A DNA stretch of 51,845 nt. Source: Rhodoferax sp. (lineage in GTDB: Bacteria; Pseudomonadota; Gammaproteobacteria; Burkholderiales; Burkholderiaceae_C). The stretch is taken from positions 1-51,845 of the forward strand of contig NZ_JAQTMS010000038.1 of the NCBI RefSeq assembly GCF_028714215.1, in the 5' to 3' direction. This document shows, piece after piece, positions 24,930 through 32,429 of the stretch (the stretch's first letter is position 1; each line of letters starts with the position of its first letter). Below the pieces are notes generated by a model. That model saw nothing but the letters and a program-made list of their open reading frames with translations. It made no database searches and was not told the origin of the DNA. Both the position numbers and the translations under genes were made by a program.

Positions 24930-25090
24930 AAGCGGTGAAAGCGATTGTCGAACCCTCACTGGCCAGCGCAACGGCGGATGACAAGTTCCAGTTCGAGCGG
25001 CATGGCTACTTTGTGGCGGACCGGGTGGATCATGCAGCGGGCAAGCCGGTGTTTAATCTGGCGGTGGGGTCGAGGGATGGGGGAAAGTAA
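24926..25090 (+). pseudogene. Duplicated 3' end of glnS
   Basis: This matches glnS 23705-23872 from CTGAAA to the stop codon, one codon shorter, with roughly 85-90% identity judged by eye. The shared peptide includes KFQFERHGYFVADRVDHAAG. No start or catalytic part is present, so it cannot make a synthetase. The two copies bracket the DUF4258/DUF2283/XRE unit. The AT-rich HEPN-ATPase genes begin 30 bases after it. Confidence 0.88.
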
Positions 25091-25120
25091 TGAAACCGCC
25101 GAAAGGGAAGAAGGCTCCAC

Positions 25121-25624
25121 ATGAAAAATCTAGTATCACCACATGTCTTACTCATAGGAAATCCGTATACAACAATAAATAACCTCAAGGGAATACTTGA
25201 CGATATTGCATTAGAAAACATTAAGAAAGCGGTAATTCTGGAGATTCAACTGCTATTTCAACTTGGCATGGATCATTATTCGTTTGCAAAGAATATTGAT
25301 CAAAAATACTGGCGACAAAAAGTATCACGCCTTTATTATGCTGCTTACAACATACGGCGAGCAATTCAACTTCAAGACAGTGGTAAGTATTCAACTGATG
25401 TAAGTGATCACAAAGATATAGATAACCTGCCACCCAGCCTGAATCAACGAACAATTCACGGCTCGATGCTTAGACAATTGCGAGATGATAGAAATTTGGC
25501 GGACTACAGTCACCTCGGACAAGAAGGAGATCTGTTCGCAACCACAAAAGAACTAGAGCAAAAGGTTGATGAGTTCTTGATCGATTGTAGAAATTATCTT
25601 AAAAAGGCTGGGATTATTTTATGA
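25121..25624 (+). CDS. HEPN-domain protein, candidate RNase toxin of a two-gene system
   Basis: A 167-residue, mostly helical protein. LYYAAYNIRRAI (71-82) is the usual second HEPN helix, and RNLADYSH gives an R124-x6-H131 motif that fits the Rx4-6H active site of HEPN RNases. The ADY context is like that of UPF0332 HEPN proteins. The start ATG 25121 follows GAAGAAGG. The gene is much richer in A+T than its surroundings, a sign of recent transfer. Its stop overlaps the ATPase start as ATGA. HEPN proteins in such pairs usually cleave RNA when a sensor partner is triggered; that role is inferred here. Confidence 0.72.
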   Translation: MKNLVSPHVLLIGNPYTTINNLKGILDDIALENIKKAVILEIQLLFQLGMDHYSFAKNIDQKYWRQKVSRLYYAAYNIRRAIQLQDSGKYSTDVSDHKDIDNLPPSLNQRTIHGSMLRQLRDDRNLADYSHLGQEGDLFATTKELEQKVDEFLIDCRNYLKKAGIIL

Positions 25625-27159
25625 TTACGAAAACCATCGAACAATCCGCAGGAGGAGTTGCTGAAAAAGTGGCGGCTCAACTTGGTGGTATAAGCCTCGA
25701 CTGGAGTATAAAACGTCGTCCAGATGGTGAATACATTGTTTTTGAGTCAGCCTCACCCAGTGCAAAAATTATTGCCGCATGCGACATTGTCAATGAAAAT
25801 CTTGAAGATACTTCTGATTTCAAAGATAGACTGATAGTTGGAAAGAGAAAGGTAAAGCCGGCCTCTAGGCTTTCACTTCCTGAAACGAAGCTATTTCGAC
25901 GAGAAATATCGGAAAGCCTAACTGTCGACAAAAATACCTTTGGACCGGAATTCTTGGAACGCTACACTCCATCGGTTTCAAATTTCGAGGAGATAGTAGT
26001 AAGTAATGCCAATTGCATTGTTTTTGGTCGACGTGGCGCCGGCAAAAGTAGCCTTTTGGGATATGCGATGCATCAACTAAGGCGTATTGATGGTCAGTAT
26101 GCATGGATTGCAATGCAGACATACAACGGGCGTAAGGATTTCCACTCAATCCCGTCAATATTGGTTGAAATAATTCAACAACTCAAATCCAGTGGAGCCA
26201 ACGGAAGCGACGCAGACGAAATATCTATGAAATTTGGTGAAATTGCCGAATCCGAGTCTTCAAACAACAGGACTCAAGCAAGAACGCTAAAACTAATACC
26301 AAAATTGAGGGCATTGATTGCAACTATTGCTTCGCCCAAGCGGGCATTTACTATTTTTATTGACGATTTGCACCTACTCGACAGAACGCTTCAGCCTCAA
26401 CTACTCAGCGCTCTATACGCATGCACGAGAGGTAATTCATCCTACATTAAAGCGTCTGGAATTGAACAACTTTGCAACCTATGGAATGCCGCTGAACAAA
26501 CCGGTCTTCAAGCACCACATGATGCGCAGATACTTCGGCTTGATTACAACTTGACGATGCCTCATAAATCCCTTGAACATATTGAGGGGATTTTAGATGC
26601 GCACGCTAAGTATTGTGGACTGCCGGGCATAAGATATTTAATTGAAGATGCCGCTATGGCTCGATTAGTTCTTGTTGCTGCTGCCGTACCCAGGGATGCA
26701 CTAAGTTTATTTTCTCAAGCAATAGCAAAGGCTTTAGTTAAATCACAAAGAATGGTGACTGTAACTGCAGTAAATACTGCAGCATCAGAAGCTGCGCAAA
26801 TAAAATTACAAGATATTCAGAGTGATATTCCGTCAGGTGACGATTCCATTTCAGAACTCCTAGATCGCGTGAAGGATTTTTGTATTGCAAGAAAGAAAAC
26901 TAACGCTTTTCTATTCAAAATTGATCATAATACCAGTGACTGGGGTGCGATGCAAAAGCTTGTTGCTCTTCGTTTAGTGCATACCCTCCACGAGGGTATT
27001 ACACCATCGAGTGCTGGAGTTGTTTACCAGGCTTTGATGCTCGACTTCGGATTCTACGTTGGTATTCGAGCCGCTCGAAGCGTTAAAATATTCCCAGCAG
27101 ATTTATCACAGTTGCTCGCTAAGGATTTACGGCGCCTTCCAGTTTTCGTATCCGATTGA
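25621..27159 (+). CDS. ORC/CDC6-like P-loop ATPase paired with the HEPN protein
   Basis: A 512-residue protein. An N-terminal region (1-100) of unknown fold is followed by FGPEFLERYTPSVSNFEEIV, typical of the segment before the P-loop in ORC-CDC6-like prokaryotic ATPases. Walker A is GRRGAGKSS (136-144) and Walker B is TIFIDDLH (244-251). The C-terminal half is helical and may hold a sensor or winged-helix part. It shares the AT-rich composition of the HEPN gene and overlaps it by four bases, so the pair is one unit. A role as infection sensor or switch is inference. I cannot match the pair to a named defence system. Confidence 0.72.
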   Translation: MITKTIEQSAGGVAEKVAAQLGGISLDWSIKRRPDGEYIVFESASPSAKIIAACDIVNENLEDTSDFKDRLIVGKRKVKPASRLSLPETKLFRREISESLTVDKNTFGPEFLERYTPSVSNFEEIVVSNANCIVFGRRGAGKSSLLGYAMHQLRRIDGQYAWIAMQTYNGRKDFHSIPSILVEIIQQLKSSGANGSDADEISMKFGEIAESESSNNRTQARTLKLIPKLRALIATIASPKRAFTIFIDDLHLLDRTLQPQLLSALYACTRGNSSYIKASGIEQLCNLWNAAEQTGLQAPHDAQILRLDYNLTMPHKSLEHIEGILDAHAKYCGLPGIRYLIEDAAMARLVLVAAAVPRDALSLFSQAIAKALVKSQRMVTVTAVNTAASEAAQIKLQDIQSDIPSGDDSISELLDRVKDFCIARKKTNAFLFKIDHNTSDWGAMQKLVALRLVHTLHEGITPSSAGVVYQALMLDFGFYVGIRAARSVKIFPADLSQLLAKDLRRLPVFVSD

Positions 27160-27183
27160 ATTCACATAGGGGAAATTGGGGGA

Positions 27184-27204
27184 AATCGGGGACAGATTCC
27201 GATT
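27184..27204. repeat. Short GGGGACAG-type hairpin remnant
   Basis: AATCGG and CCGATT pair around GGACAGATT. The GGGGACAGATT context resembles REP/RAYT-associated repeats that are common in proteobacterial genomes. It lies between the ATPase stop and the DUF2283 gene, where base composition changes, and may mark an old junction. Confidence 0.4.
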
Positions 27205-27220
27205 ATTCGATGATGTCACC

Positions 27221-27592
27221 ATGAATATTGCATACGACAAAGCAACCGACTCGCTCTATATCCACTTGGGCGACTGCGCATCGGTGGCCTCAGACGAGGT
27301 GACCGATGGTGTGGTGCTTGATTTCGATGCCAGCGGCACATTGGTCGGCCTTGATGTGCAACAGGCCGGTCAACGGGTAGACGTCAATAATTTGGCCGTG
27401 CAATCCAACTACGCTGAGCAGGACGACATCTTGCACCTCCGTATGTCGGACAAGCCCATCACGCGCGAAGTGTCGCGGGACTGGAACACCCATATCGGCT
27501 ATGCAGCGGACGGCACGATTGTCGAAATCGTTTTGCTTGACGCCAAAAGAATGCATCGCAGCCGCATGGTTTCAGGAAGCCACCACGCGTAA
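27221..27592 (+). CDS. Double DUF2283 protein
   Basis: A 123-residue protein. The first half is a standard DUF2283 domain (AYDKATDSLYIHLGD, VVLDFDASGTLVGLDVQQAG). The second half is another unit, nearly the same as the stand-alone protein at 24123-24314 (SDKPITREVSRDW, DGTIVEIVLLDAK). ATG 27221 is preferred to the 27176 start, which would read through the hairpin remnant. The last residues MVSGSHHA resemble the VSGSNN start region of the XRE gene at 24311, so a following XRE gene seems to have been lost. Confidence 0.7.
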   Translation: MNIAYDKATDSLYIHLGDCASVASDEVTDGVVLDFDASGTLVGLDVQQAGQRVDVNNLAVQSNYAEQDDILHLRMSDKPITREVSRDWNTHIGYAADGTIVEIVLLDAKRMHRSRMVSGSHHA

Positions 27593-27619
27593 CCAAGAAC
27601 AAGAACAGTTGACCCCACC

Positions 27620-30487
27620 ATGCCTCTCTCCTGGAACGAAATCAAATCCCGCGCGCTGACCTTCAGCCGCACCTGGGCAGACGCCGCCAATGAAGACAGC
27701 CAGGGCAAGCCGTTCTGGATTGACTTCTTTGAAATCTTTGGCATCACCGACAAGCGCGTGGCCACCTTCGAGCACGCCGTCAAAAAATTGTTGGGTGAGA
27801 AAGCCCGAGTAGACGGTTTTGTCGATCTGTTCTGGCCCGGCATGCTGCTGGTGGAGCAAAAATCGCGCGGCAAAAATCTGGATGCGGCGCTGACGCAGGC
27901 GCTGTCGTACTTCCCCGGCATTGCCGAGCGCGACTTGCCGCAACTCGTCATCGTGTGCGACTTCGCTCATTTCCGGGTCCATCGCCTCACCACCAATGAG
28001 ACCTTTGAATTTGCGCTCAAGGACCTGCACAAAAACATCAAGCTCTTTGGTTTCATCGCGGGCTACAAGGCGCTGGAGATCAAGCCGCAAGACCCGGTCA
28101 ACATCAAGGCCGCCGAGCGCATGGGGCGGCTGCACGATGCGCTAAAAGCCAGCGGCTACACCGGGCACCCGCTGGAAGTGCTGCTGGTGCGTCTGCTGTT
28201 TTGTCTGTTTGCCGATGACACCGGCATCTTTCAACCCGCGCAATCGTTTCGTACTTTTATCGAGGAGCGCACGTCAACTGATGGCTCCGACCTGGGCTCA
28301 CGGCTGGCGCAGTTGTTTCAGGTGCTCAACACCGAGGACGGCACCGGGGGCGCTGGCCCGAGCAAACGCAGCCAGGCGCTGGACGAGCAGGTCGCCGCCT
28401 TCCCCTATGTGAATGGCAAGCTGTTTGAGGAACCGTTGCCCATGGCCGATTTCACCAGTGCCATGCGCGAGGCCCTGTTGGACGCTTGCGCACTTGACTG
28501 GTCGGCCATTAGCCCCGCCATTTTCGGCAGCCTGTTCCAGAGCATCATGGATGACAAGGCGCGCCGCAATCTGGGCGCGCATTACACGTCCGAAGAAAAC
28601 ATTCTCAAGCTGATCAAGCCGCTGTTTCTGGACGATCTGTGGGCAGAGTTCAACAAGGTCAAAGGTAACCGCAACAAGCTGTTTGAGTTTCACAAAAAAC
28701 TGCGGCTTCTGACTTTTTTTGACCCAGCCTGCGGCTGCGGAAACTTCCTCGTCATCAGCTACCGCGAGCTGCGCCTGCTGGAGCTGGAAGTGTTGCGCAG
28801 CAGTATTTCCGACAGGCAAATGGGCGTCGACATTCATGGACTCATCGGCATCAATGTCGATCAGTTCTACGGCATTGAGATTGAGGAGTTTCCGGCCCAG
28901 ATTGCGCAGGTGGCACTGTGGCTAATGGACCACCAGATGAACCTGCGCGTGAGCGAAGAGTTCGGCATGTACTTCGCCCGCATTCCGTTGCGCACCACGC
29001 CGCATATCGTGAACGGGAATGCGCTGCGCTTGGATTGGAATGAAGTGTTGCCAGCGGAACGGTGTAGCTTTGTGCTTGGGAATCCACCGTTTGTGGGCGC
29101 CAAGTTCATGGATGACGTGCAGCGCGAAGACACGCGTGCCGTGTTTGCTGGTATCGACAACGCCGGGCTACTGGACTTTGTCGCGGCTTGGTATGTGAAG
29201 GCAGCGCAATACATAAAGGTGCCCAGGAAGGGACTCGAACCATCCGCCCGGTGTGCCTTCGTCTCCACCAACAGCATCACGCAAGGCGAACAAGTTGGCG
29301 TACTGTGGGGTTGGTTGCTAGCGCAGGGCATGCACATCCACTTTGCGCACCGCACTTTCAGTTGGAACAACGAGGCACGAGGCAAGGCAGCCGTGCATTG
29401 CGTGATCATAGGTTTCGGGTTGGAAGACCGGCCGGGCAAGGTGATTTACGAGTACGACAACATCAAGGGCGAACCGCATGCAGTGCCAGCGGCCAACATC
29501 AATCCTTACCTGGTCGATGCGCCCGACGTGGTGCTGCCGCGCCGTTCATCACCCATTTGCAACGTGCCGGAAATCGGTATCGGAAACAAGCCGATTGATG
29601 ATGGCAATTACCTGTTTACCCGTGACGAAAAACTGGCTTTCATCGCCGTCGAGCCCGCCAGCACCAAGTGGTTCCGCCGCTGGATTGGCGCCGATGAATT
29701 GATCAACGGGTATGAACGCTGGTGCCTGTGGCTAGGCGACTGCCCGCCCGGCGAACTGCGTGCCATGCCGGAAGCCATGAAGCGGGTGCAGGCGGTCAGG
29801 GTATTTCGGCTGGCCAGCAAGAGTCCACCAACACAGAAGCTAGCTGCCACACCGACGCGCTTTCATGTTCACAACATGCCAGTGAAGTCGTACCTGGTAT
29901 TGCCTAGACATTCTTCGGAAAATCGTCCATTTATCCCAATCGGTTTTGTCGAGGCATCGATGATCACAGGAGACGCTTGCCTAATGACAAGCGACGCCTC
30001 GAAGTACGATTTCGGCATTCTTTCAAGCAGCATGCACAACGCATGGATGCGCTATACCTGTGGCCGCCTTGAAAGTCGGTATCGCTACTCCAAAGACATC
30101 GTCTACAACAACTTCCCCTGGCCCGACTTGTCCCAAAATTCAAAATCAAATCAGCCGGTAGCCACAGTAGATAGATCGCAAACAGCTATCGAAACTGCTG
30201 CCCAGGCGGTGCTCGACGTGCGTGCCAAGTTCCAGTCTGGCGAACAACCCACCACGCTGGCCGACCTGTACGACCCGTTGACCATGCCGCCCGAATTGCT
30301 CAGAGCGCATCAGAAGTTGGATGCCGCCGTCGACAAGGCCTATGAGCGCAGTGGCGGCAAAAAGAGCTACAGAAGTGACGCCGAGCGCGTGGCCTTTTTG
30401 TTTGAGCTGTACCAGAAGTACACCAGCCTGCTGCCCACCGATTCCGCCCGCCCCAAGCGCCGCGCAAAAGCTGCCGCATCGCAGTAA
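27620..30487 (+). CDS. MmeI-like type IIL restriction-modification enzyme
   Basis: A 955-residue single-chain enzyme. The N-terminal PD-(D/E)xK nuclease shows D69 and E79-x-K81 (VDLFWPGMLLVEQKS). A helical linker leads to an adenine methyltransferase with motif I DPACGCGNF (368-376) and motif IV NPPF (488-491). A target-recognition domain lies at about 620-860 and a C-terminal helical part at 860-955. Such enzymes methylate one strand of their site and cut about 20 bases away. The frame is intact. Residues 534-542 (VPRKGLEPS) come from a tRNA-3'-end-like stretch that looks inserted. No separate methylase or specificity gene is nearby, as expected for type IIL. Confidence 0.88.
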   Translation: MPLSWNEIKSRALTFSRTWADAANEDSQGKPFWIDFFEIFGITDKRVATFEHAVKKLLGEKARVDGFVDLFWPGMLLVEQKSRGKNLDAALTQALSYFPGIAERDLPQLVIVCDFAHFRVHRLTTNETFEFALKDLHKNIKLFGFIAGYKALEIKPQDPVNIKAAERMGRLHDALKASGYTGHPLEVLLVRLLFCLFADDTGIFQPAQSFRTFIEERTSTDGSDLGSRLAQLFQVLNTEDGTGGAGPSKRSQALDEQVAAFPYVNGKLFEEPLPMADFTSAMREALLDACALDWSAISPAIFGSLFQSIMDDKARRNLGAHYTSEENILKLIKPLFLDDLWAEFNKVKGNRNKLFEFHKKLRLLTFFDPACGCGNFLVISYRELRLLELEVLRSSISDRQMGVDIHGLIGINVDQFYGIEIEEFPAQIAQVALWLMDHQMNLRVSEEFGMYFARIPLRTTPHIVNGNALRLDWNEVLPAERCSFVLGNPPFVGAKFMDDVQREDTRAVFAGIDNAGLLDFVAAWYVKAAQYIKVPRKGLEPSARCAFVSTNSITQGEQVGVLWGWLLAQGMHIHFAHRTFSWNNEARGKAAVHCVIIGFGLEDRPGKVIYEYDNIKGEPHAVPAANINPYLVDAPDVVLPRRSSPICNVPEIGIGNKPIDDGNYLFTRDEKLAFIAVEPASTKWFRRWIGADELINGYERWCLWLGDCPPGELRAMPEAMKRVQAVRVFRLASKSPPTQKLAATPTRFHVHNMPVKSYLVLPRHSSENRPFIPIGFVEASMITGDACLMTSDASKYDFGILSSSMHNAWMRYTCGRLESRYRYSKDIVYNNFPWPDLSQNSKSNQPVATVDRSQTAIETAAQAVLDVRAKFQSGEQPTTLADLYDPLTMPPELLRAHQKLDAAVDKAYERSGGKKSYRSDAERVAFLFELYQKYTSLLPTDSARPKRRAKAAASQ
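29218..29245 (-). other. tRNA 3'-end-like sequence inside the MmeI-like gene
   Basis: Read on the minus strand, this stretch has a T-loop-like GGTTCGAGTCCC, then seven bases CCTGGGC like an acceptor strand, an A and CC. On the plus strand it encodes VPRKGLEPS in frame. The remaining arms of a tRNA are not found next to it, so it is not a tRNA gene. It looks like a 27-base, nine-codon insertion. Confidence 0.45.
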
Positions 30488-30512
30488 AGTATCGCCTCCC
30501 AGGAGAACCCAA

Positions 30513-30731
30513 ATGTCACAAACGCAAGTCCTGCATCAGCAAATCGCGCAACTCCCCGCGTTGGAGCAGATCGCCCTGGTCGAAGAAATTCTGCATCGGC
30601 TCGATGCACCCGATGTCTCGGTCGATGCCCTGTGGGCTATAGAAGCTGAAAACCGCCTCACGGCTTACCGACAAGGACAAGTCCAGGCCATTCCCCTGTC
30701 TGAAGTTTTGGCCAAATACCACTTGCCATGA
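30513..30731 (+). CDS. Addiction-module antitoxin (PF09720-like)
   Basis: A 72-residue acidic protein with the pattern LPALEQIALVEEILHRLD, then WAIEAENRLTAYRQG and a closing PLSEVLAKY. That matches the unstable antitoxins paired with ParE/RelE toxins. AGGAG lies eight bases before ATG 30513. The stop overlaps the ParE start by ATGA. Part of this gene (30544-30595) is repeated at 31969-32020. Confidence 0.85.
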   Translation: MSQTQVLHQQIAQLPALEQIALVEEILHRLDAPDVSVDALWAIEAENRLTAYRQGQVQAIPLSEVLAKYHLP

Positions 30732-31021
30732 ACCTCAGCCTGCTACCCGCTGCCCAGGTTGAATTGGATGAGGCGGTGCAATGGTACGAAGTTCAAAGCG
30801 CCGGACTGGGTGAACGATTTTTGGTCGAGGTTGTCCACGCTTTAGCTTTGATTCGGCAGTTTCCCACGGCCTGGCATCCCCTGAGTGCCAGCACCCGGCG
30901 CTGTCGACTGAAACGTTTTCCTTATGGTGTGATTTACGCCATTGAAGACAACAACATTCTGGTGATTGCAGTTGCCCATTTACATCGCAAGCCTGAGTAC
31001 TGGTCTGAGCGGGTTGGATGA
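30728..31021 (+). CDS. parE: ParE/RelE-superfamily toxin
   Basis: A 97-residue protein with the ParE pattern: AQVELDEAVQWYE, ERFLVEVVHALALIRQFP, CRLKRFPYGVIYAIEDNNIL and VAHLHRKPEYW. ParE toxins poison DNA gyrase, while RelE relatives cleave mRNA on ribosomes; the residues visible here favour the ParE branch. It is translationally coupled to the upstream antitoxin and appears complete. Confidence 0.85.
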   Translation: MNLSLLPAAQVELDEAVQWYEVQSAGLGERFLVEVVHALALIRQFPTAWHPLSASTRRCRLKRFPYGVIYAIEDNNILVIAVAHLHRKPEYWSERVG

Positions 31022-31107
31022 AGGCGAATACAGGCGCCCGACCTGCGCCAGTTGCGGCATCAAGCTCTGCGGTCAAAAACCCCATTTAAGGTATGATCAA
31101 CCCCATT

Positions 31108-31731
31108 ATGGGTATTGCAACCAAACTTGAAAGAACGTCCAGCCTCGCAGACGCACTCTTCCCCAAGGGGCGACAGCGCGTGCTGGCGGTGTTGTTTGGC
31201 AACCCGGGCCGCAGTTTTTACGCCAACCAGGTGATTGCACTGGCGCAGTCGGGCACAGGTGCTGTACAGCGTGAACTGGCGGCGTTGTCCGAGGCTGGTT
31301 TGCTCACGGTCACCAAGCAGGGCAATCAGAAGCACTATCAGGCCAATCCGAGTGCGCCTGTGTTTGCTGAACTGCGCGGGCTGGTACTCAAGACCATGGG
31401 GTTGGCCGATGTGCTGAGGGTAGCCTTGGCGCCACTCAGCGGCCAGATTGATCTGGCGTTTGTTTATGGCTCGGTCGCCAAGCAGCAGGACACGGCCCAC
31501 AGCGACGTTGACGTGATGATCGTGAGCGCAAGTCTGGGTTATGCCGACGTATTCGGCGCGCTCGAAGGCGCCGCCGCCACGCTGGGTCGCAAGGTCAACC
31601 CCACGCTGTACACGCCGACTGAAATCGCCAAGCGAATCAAACTCGACAACGCGTTTGTCACGCGTGTGCTCAAGCAACCCAGGATATGGCTGCTAGGAAG
31701 CGAGGAACAACTCCATGCACCCAGAGCTTGA
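31108..31731 (+). CDS. MNT nucleotidyltransferase with N-terminal winged helix (MNT/HEPN antitoxin)
   Basis: A 207-residue protein. Residues 12-80 form a winged helix (RVLAVLFGNPGRSFYANQVI, VQRELAALSEAGLL). The nucleotidyltransferase core has GS121-122 (VYGSVAKQQD) and the metal-binding SDVDVMIV (D133, D135). Such MNT proteins neutralise HEPN toxins, in known cases by adding AMP. A TATGAT at 31092-31097 looks like a -10 box, so ATG 31108 is favoured over ATG 31093, which lies within that box. It overlaps the HEPN remnant by 17 bases. Confidence 0.82.
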   Translation: MGIATKLERTSSLADALFPKGRQRVLAVLFGNPGRSFYANQVIALAQSGTGAVQRELAALSEAGLLTVTKQGNQKHYQANPSAPVFAELRGLVLKTMGLADVLRVALAPLSGQIDLAFVYGSVAKQQDTAHSDVDVMIVSASLGYADVFGALEGAAATLGRKVNPTLYTPTEIAKRIKLDNAFVTRVLKQPRIWLLGSEEQLHAPRA

Positions 31732-31942
31732 AAACCTGTGCGGGGCCGGCAACCGGTACATCGTGTTTCAGGTGCTACCCCACACGCTGGGTTTGGGACC
31801 GGAGGTTTGGCGGGTGCTGGACAAGTGCCACAACACGCGCAACCTGGGCGAATACGAGGGCTTGCTCGATGTGGATGAACGCTTGGTCAAAGACCTGATC
31901 GCTGCCACTCAGGCCGTAGCTCAAGCGCTGAGCAAAAGCTGA
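31715..31942 (+). pseudogene. HEPN partner of MNT with an internal deletion
   Basis: A 75-residue frame. The C-terminal part, NRYIVFQVLPHTLGL and WRVLDKCHNTRNLGEYEG, matches HEPN proteins encoded beside MNT genes, which are usually about 130 residues. Here the N-terminal MHPELENLCGAG is joined directly to NRYIVFQ, so roughly 60 residues including most of the first two helices appear to be missing in frame. It is unlikely to be an active RNase. The frame ends in TGACCCCACC, the sequence that also precedes the MmeI-like gene. Confidence 0.68.
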
Positions 31943-32020
31943 CCCCACCATGCCCCTTTCCTGGCAAGTCGCGCAACTCCCCGCGTTGGAGCGGATCGCC
32001 CTGGTCGAAGAAATTCTGCA
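31941..32020 (+). pseudogene. Chimeric remnant: MmeI-like 5' end joined to antitoxin fragment
   Basis: 31941-31964 matches 27611-27634 at the start of the MmeI-like gene (22 of 24 bases, including the start codon). 31969-32020 matches 30544-30595 inside the antitoxin gene (51 of 52 bases). The two pieces are joined within about five bases, and no long frame results. This records at least one deletion or recombination event within the island. Confidence 0.82.
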
Positions 32021-32080
32021 CTGGCTGGAATCAGCCCAAATTGGACCGTACAGTGGTGTTGTATGAAATATGCGGGCTTG

Positions 32081-32099
32081 TACGGCAAAGCCGTATAAT
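32081..32099 (+). promoter_or_regulatory. Palindrome and -10 box of the higBA operon
   Basis: TACGGC AAA GCCGTA (32081-32095) is a perfect inverted repeat that runs into TATAAT (32094-32099). A start of transcription about seven bases past the -10 box would fall on or next to ATG 32106, so the toxin message may be leaderless. The palindrome is well placed for repression by the HigA-like antitoxin. No good -35 hexamer is visible. Confidence 0.65.
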
Positions 32100-32105
32100 T
32101 CGCCA

Positions 32106-32429
32106 ATGATGCTCACCATCGTCGAAACGCCGTTGTTTCAGAGCCTTTGGCCCGACTATTGGGACGAAGACGAAAGAGGTGAATTCGCGTCGTGGCTTGC
32201 GCACACGCCCGAGGCCGGTGACGTCGTTCCCGGCTCAGGCGGCGTGCGAAAAGTTCGGTGGAATCGCAAGGGAACAGGCAAACGGGGCGGCGTACGGGTT
32301 GTGTATTTCAACCGACTTGCCAACGGTGAGATTTGGTTGCTGCTGATGTACGCCAAAAGCGCACGCGACAACGTACCCGCCAATGTGTTGAAACAGATCA
32401 AGCAGGAGATTGAAAATGCCGATGACTGA
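32106..32429 (+). CDS. higB: HigB-like RelE-superfamily toxin
   Basis: A 107-residue protein with FASWLAHTPEAGDVVPGSGG, VRKVRWNRKGTGKRGGVRVV and EIWLLLMYAKSARDNVP, the pattern of HigB-2/RelE-like ribosome-dependent mRNA interferases. Toxin precedes antitoxin, as is usual for hig loci. Two adjacent ATG codons (32106, 32109) are possible starts, and no Shine-Dalgarno sequence precedes them, which agrees with a leaderless message. It overlaps the antitoxin by 14 bases. Confidence 0.85.
   Translation: MMLTIVETPLFQSLWPDYWDEDERGEFASWLAHTPEAGDVVPGSGGVRKVRWNRKGTGKRGGVRVVYFNRLANGEIWLLLMYAKSARDNVPANVLKQIKQEIENADD

Noticed and set aside
24893..25090. 65-codon frame ending like GlnS as a functional gene
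   Set aside because: It is only the duplicated glnS tail with no good start or ribosome-binding site, so it is listed as a pseudogene.
29218..29245. Possible tRNA gene on the minus strand
   Set aside because: Only the T-arm and acceptor 3' side are recognisable; D-arm, anticodon arm and 5' acceptor strand are missing and the MmeI-like frame runs through it.
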